64,000 nucleotides of DNA from assembly GCF_034702125.1 (NCBI RefSeq), contig NC_085868.1:40540359-40604358 (forward strand), given 5' to 3'. Every line of letters starts with the position of its first letter. Positions within the stretch are counted from its first letter, which is position 1. The position numbers and the translations under genes were made by a program. Below are positions 59,270 through 64,000 of the stretch, in pieces. The notes under the pieces were generated by a model. The model did not search any database. It had not been told where the DNA came from and saw only the letters and a list, made by a program, of their open reading frames with translations. The stretch comes from Engraulis encrasicolus. Its lineage: Eukaryota > Chordata > Actinopteri > Clupeiformes > Engraulidae.

Positions 59270-61068
59270 CAGGCCCGTTGCGTTAAGGTAAGCAATGTAG
59301 GCAGTTGCCTAGGGCCCCCAAGTAGGTGGGGCCCCCAAGGACGACAGGTTATGTACCCAACAGCAACGACGATTTTAAATAGCTTCATAATATGGCACCG
59401 TCATCTGTATGAAGGGCTCTGCTGCGAGGGAAGCAACAGCGCCTCCCTAATATCCCCTTCCTCGAGGGGGCCCCCTTCCAATAGGTTTGCATCAGCGACA
59501 ACGTGAAAATGTCAATTGCCGAACAGCGAGCGCATCGACAATTTAGTCAAAGTACCCCCATCTGGAGGGGGCCCCCTTTCCAATTGGTTCAAGCATCATA
59601 TTCAGCGCAAACACAAACTGAAAATGAAGCGACATAATCTCTCACTGGATGTTACGCAGACGCCAGTTTACATGACATTTTTGGAGACAGTTGCTTTTAT
59701 AATAAAAGTTAATCTTGAAGACGACACATTCGGTTACCCTCTGTACTGCCAAACCACCTGTCCCAGGCCAGTTGACATCGCACAGACAGCGAGATGCTTC
59801 ATTTACAGTTTACATAATGTTTTCAAAAACATCCACGTGCTGTAACAAGCACTGGGCAAACGCCGATTGTTCAATAAGGCGCCTTTTTTTCGACACGGAA
59901 CTGATTTGGATGTGGACAAACGCAAGAAGAAACGAATGACCAATGTCATGCCTATCGGATAACAGGAGTCACAAGTGCGCTGAGTGGGATAGCTAAATTG
60001 TAGCACAAGTCCCTTTCTTGCTATTACTATGTGGGTTACACATTGGAATTTTGGACCATGATTGTGGAAACGCGTGGATTACAGTTAAAGGCTGGGATAC
60101 ATTCTGGGATACATTCTGCGGTCCAGACAACTCAAGGTAAGGGCACTGGGATATTGGTCCCTATAATTGACACAGTTGTCAACCGCGGAGTAACGTAGGT
60201 GGTTGTTCAGTGATCCTTGGTCGCTATTCGTGTTTGCTGCGGTATTACTAATAACACAAACATTTGGATTGTATTTTCAAGTGCGTGATGGATGCAATAC
60301 GAAAAAAATATAGTCGGGGAGAGCCCCCTTGGCTTGGTTACAGAATTCTTACTTACCAATAGGACCCTATCACGTCCCCCCAACCCCACTGTGCCTGCTC
60401 ATTCGTTTCTCATCCTTGAGTTTCTGGACTGTAGGTTATTGTTTTATGAGTCAACATTTCGTTTTGCACAAATGGAGCACCCTCGGTTAGATTCTCAAAG
60501 TGGTTGGAAACTAAGATTAGACCATTCTTTATTTGTGATTGGCAATACAGATCATGATTTTCGTGGTAGGGTAAAAAAAAAACCTGATTGGGCCATATAG
60601 GCCTACTTTCATTTGAGATAGGCCAGGTTAAACAACTGAACATTCAATTAGCCTACTTCATGAAAAATTATGAGCCTACTGAATGGAATGGGCTATATTT
60701 TCCCAGGTCTTTCTTCATTAAGTTTCATAAAATGAACTGGAGGGACTAGTTATCATAATAACTAGATTTCCTCACCAAAAATGCTGGTGTATGCGTGCTC
60801 TTAATGCATTCATTGCCCTTCATGCATGTGTTGCCCTGCATAGCCACAACACTGTCTAAGGTGACTTGTTTGTTCCATTATGTTTCCATGTGACATTATG
60901 TTGTATTGGTAGGCTATGTGACAATGACTGAAGTGCCATCCAAAAATGATCTGGCCCATCCGAAACAGAAATTCTGGCGCCGTGGTTGCCCCCCTCCCCC
61001 CCAAAAAATACCCTAGGGCCCCGAGTACCCCTTTGCCTAGGGCCCCCAAAACCCTAGAAACGGGCCTG
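59270..61068. mobile_element. 1.8-kb hAT-type element
   Basis: The left end is CAGGCCCGTTGCG; the reverse of the right end is CAGGCCCGTTTCT, a 10-bp terminal inverted repeat followed at both ends by GCCTAGGGCCCCC-type subterminal blocks. Flanks CGTGGGAT (59262-59269) and CGTGGGAG (61069-61076) form an 8-bp target duplication with one mismatch. Internal GGGGGCCCCCTTTCCAATTGG blocks (near 59463 and 59566, each cut here to key bases) are repeated. No intact transposase reading is recognisable, so it is a non-autonomous or decayed copy. Confidence 0.8.
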
Positions 61069-61076
61069 CGTGGGAG

Positions 61077-61345
61077 TAAAAGGGCAGCTGTGCAGAAGAG
61101 CCATCAAAACCAGAGGCCGCCGAGAAGGCCTCAAGATGGCTATGGATCCTGAGGGACACAAGTCAGACACAAGTCGGGGACTGATCACCCCCGGCTGGGT
61201 CGCCCGAGCGAGGGTGTTTGATGATCAAAGACCCGAAACACCCTTTGACGTCGGGTTCATCACTGATGTGTCCAAGTAGCACCTCGTGGTGTATTGAAGA
61301 ACTGACAGTATTTCCCAACATTGAAAAGTGGGTGGGGAACACCCG
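61077..61345 (+). repeat. Possible retroelement fragment
   Basis: GAGGCCGCCGAGAAGGCCTC, AAGATGGCTATGGATCCTGA and GTGTTTGATGATCAAAGACC have the GC-rich, codon-like look of a non-LTR ORF end, closed by a TAG at about 61279. AGTATTTCCCAACATTGAAA then GGGGAACAC after it also occurs, diverged, at 59230-59262 just left of the hAT insertion. The family is not identified. Confidence 0.35.
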
Positions 61346-62317
61346 CAGCCTAATGTTAGAGTTGGTCTTGGGAAGTTGAAGTAAAAGTAATTTATGGATT
61401 CTTTCCTCTGTCCTCCCCAGTGACTAGGTATTCTGAGCACTGTTTCCACACACTGCTGGCATCCGTTTTTATGGTTACCCCAAACCCACACCTGAACAGA
61501 AGGTTGCCCTGACAACAATGCCAATGAAGGTGGACGCTATGGCAAACTACACGAATGCACCTGTAGCATGTATGGGTACGCATGGTGAACCAGGGTTGAA
61601 TGGTCATCTCATGTAATGAAGGTGAAGTTGACCATATCCTAAAAAAAATATGCGCACACTTAAACCCATTTTAGCCTGGAGACACATGTAAGCTGCATTC
61701 AGATTCACTGATGAGAGTTTGATTATGCCGATGATGAAGTGCAAAGAGTTTTTTCGAGCTCCTTTCAGGGTGCAAAAATGATGATACCTTTGGTATTTGT
61801 CAATGCCCCATTCACTACCATGTTTGCCACCAAAAGCTTTAAAAGGGTCAACTTTGGAATGCTACTTAGAGGCCCAGGATCGCTCCTCACTACTGTACAC
61901 AGACTGACTTGCCATGTCCTTTTGAGGTTCCAATTTTACACCACAGTATCGACACCACAGCGACAACAAGGTGATACACAAAATATCTTGTAGGTGGCGG
62001 CAAACCAACATCTTTGCAGATAGTCTGAGAAACATAGGAACACCAAAGAAGATGGATCTAACAAGAAGCGTCATTTTGTTTCTTTTCCGGTATCCACTTT
62101 ATGTCGGGTGAACGCCCCTTTAGGAGACCTTCGGTTAGGAGACCTTCGGAGTCCTGAGGTTGAGAATCAATTAAGTCCCCTTAGCGCTGTAGATGGCGGT
62201 ATCGCACGTCTTGCGCAAACACCTCAAAAAGAGAAGAAGAAGTAGGGGACAATGCCCCCTTAGGAGACCCAACTTGAGCACACGCTTTTGCATTGAAAGT
62301 GAGAAAAAGGTATTGGT

Positions 62318-62598
62318 ATAATGCCGCATTCCCCAATGGTGGGAGATGGGATATTTCTGTCATCCTACATGCTGAAATGCATTGGAACGCCTGTTGAAGT
62401 GGAATGTTCAAGTCGCGAGCTGGGGCCATATCGAAGTACCACGACTTTGAAATCGTGACATCAACACAGCAATGACAGTGCACAGTGATAGAAATAGCTT
62501 AAGTTTGACTTGCTGGTTGGAACGCTTTCAAGTGGGAGTTAGCTGCCCCCTGGTTGCATATTGGGGAGCTCCTACCGCTGGAGAATGCGGCATTAGGT
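62318..62598. mobile_element. MITE with TAATGCCGCATTC ends
   Basis: TAATGCCGCATTCCCCAATG at the left and GGAGAATGCGGCATTA at the right are inverted repeats of about 14 bp, extended imperfectly through CCCCAAT/ATTGGGG. It is 281 bp and has no ORF. Confidence 0.65.
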
Positions 62599-62627
62599 TA
62601 GATGATATAGTTTCTGCAATTCTATTT

Positions 62628-62800
62628 TTCTCATTTGCAATTGGGATGGTGAATGAAAAGCAGTCCCTCAAAAGCTGTGGCTGGGCTGACAACTGAGAAA
62701 CTTAATTGTCTTCTCCACAAAGTCCACAGAGGCGGGGCAAGGCCACTAGCACAGGTGGAGGACGGGAGTTTGCATATTGGAATGCACCCTAGTGTTATGG
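62628..62800. repeat. Truncated copy of the 27601-27867 MITE
   Basis: CTCATTTGCAATTGGGATGG, GAATGAAAAGCAGTCCCTCA and GGCACTAGCACAGGTGGAGG-like sequence match the interior and right arm of the txlng intron 4 MITE. The left arm is missing. Confidence 0.7.
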
Positions 62801-64000
62801 CAAACCGTTGCATCCTTCAGCCACAAGAGGGCACTGGTCAGCACCTGCTCATCAGGCTGGGGTACAAGGTGGTGGACATGTGGGAAGAGGACTGGGCCTG
62901 GAATGGAGAGTGGCGTCATCTCGTACGTACTGCAATCTGTTCGATGCTCAGTGAAATAAATGTGTGCACATTTGGGATGGTATGTAACCAATAGACTATC
63001 CTTTTATCCCACCTTGTATCCTTGTATCACGTATTGTAAATCCACAATAAAGAAAAATATCCACAACACTGCTTGTGTCACTTTCTAGTCACAAGAATGC
63101 AAATTGTGTTCTTTTGTTAAATAATAGGAATAATTCTTAATCGCAATATTAGTTTCCATGGAGACAATCTTAATCTGGTTCCAGATGGAACCAGCATCCA
63201 CAGGTGGCCTTGGGGAAGGGGAAAGGGATTCAAAAGTGTCTCAAGGTCATGTTCCTCGGGGAGAGATGTTTGTTCCAGCCGCCTTGGGGAGGCCAAAAAC
63301 AGATGAGACAGGTTGTTATGGTTTGGACTTGGGATAGGTCTGGACAAGGGCTTGACATTAACTTTTTGCTCACCGGCCACAGTGGCTAGTGGTTCTCCAG
63401 AGTCACTAGCCATTCAGCCTTCCTCCCAGCCACCCCAAATCTGGTACATTAGGAGACATTCCTTTTAAAAAGTCTCTGGCCTTGGGTGTGGTTCATCTAC
63501 GTGGAACTGTTATTGTTTTGAGGGAGCAATAGGACACAATGGGAGTGACCGTTCTCATATATTACACTTTCTCTGACCACCATCGTCTTCCTTGTCCAGA
63601 TGTGTCTACTTGCTTAACCTGTTCCTGTTGCTTACAAGGCTACTAACTGTACCACCATCCAAACTTTGGAATGATGACTTGCCTGACATACTCATTATTA
63701 TGTTTTTGAAGGATGTGGCAGAACAGCATTGATGCTGAAGCCTCATTGATGCTGAAGTTCACCTGTGATGCGGGGTCGTGCAGGGTGGTTCAGACAGGGT
63801 CTTGGCTGATTTCTGACTATTCTTTGTCCCATATACTCACATAAACCTGATACTCAAGAATGTCAGTGAGATTTAACTCTTGACCTTGTCAAGTGACCTT
63901 GACACTCAAACATTTCTGGGCCCAGGACAAAGTCACCTGAAAGGGCCCCCAACCCAACACATACTGTACAATGTAATGGGAAGACAATTCTGCCCCCCCT

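Larger units (their letters stand above)
61346..64000. other. Repeat-rich stretch without a recognised gene
   Basis: Contents I can support: an imperfect inverted-repeat element (62318-62598) and a fragment of the 27601 MITE (62628-62800). ORFs are short and without family features. The last 100 bp has GGGCCC runs like those of the 59270 element (GGGCCCAGGACAAAGTCACC, then GGGCCCCCAACCC), possibly the start of another copy cut by the window edge. Confidence 0.45.

Overview
The window reads as a ray-finned fish (teleost) nuclear genome. Six multi-exon vertebrate protein genes with ordinary GT-AG introns are packed into about 57 kb. Introns and spacers are full of tRNA-derived SINEs, short inverted-repeat DNA transposons (hAT-like with 8-bp target duplications; Kolobok/piggyBac-like at TTAA) and long CA/TG microsatellites. 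I see no bacterial genes, CRISPR array, rRNA or true tRNA gene.

Layout, left to right. 1-923: converging 3' ends, with plus-strand AATAAA signals that suggest a gene entering from the left. 924-6065 (-): zrsr2, a U2AF35-related splicing factor, 11 exons. 6066-6490: a 425-bp head-to-head promoter with an NRF1-like site. 6491-15979 (+): rbbp7/rbb4l, a WD40 histone chaperone, 12 exons. 20919-36146 (-): txlng, gamma-taxilin, 10 exons, tail to tail with rbbp7. 38890-43297 (-): syap1, a BSD-domain protein, 9 exons. 43905-53590 (-): a P2X ATP-gated channel, 12 exons. 55499-57538 (-): a theta-class glutathione S-transferase, 5 exons. 57539-64000: repeat-rich DNA without a recognisable host gene, holding a 1.8-kb hAT-type element. 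All exon sets were assembled by hand; phases close and give proteins of 658, 425, 521, 310, 389 and 241 aa.

SYAP1, TXLNG, RBBP7 and ZRSR2 lie together at human Xp22.2, so this is a conserved vertebrate block. The genes do not form a pathway: they cover RNA splicing, chromatin, vesicle/syntaxin biology, signalling adaptors, purinergic signalling and detoxification.

The most unusual structure is in txlng. The last 75 nt of exon 5, with its splice donor, is repeated in the following intron between CA-repeat blocks; three copies are full length with only synonymous differences. Decayed copies of both edges of exon 4 lie on both sides of that exon. Several splice donors in the window are butted by mobile elements or microsatellites: a SINE at txlng exon 4, one TTAA-element family at txlng exon 6 and P2X exon 7, and a pentamer repeat at txlng exon 9. 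Two GC-AG introns are inferred, in txlng and syap1.
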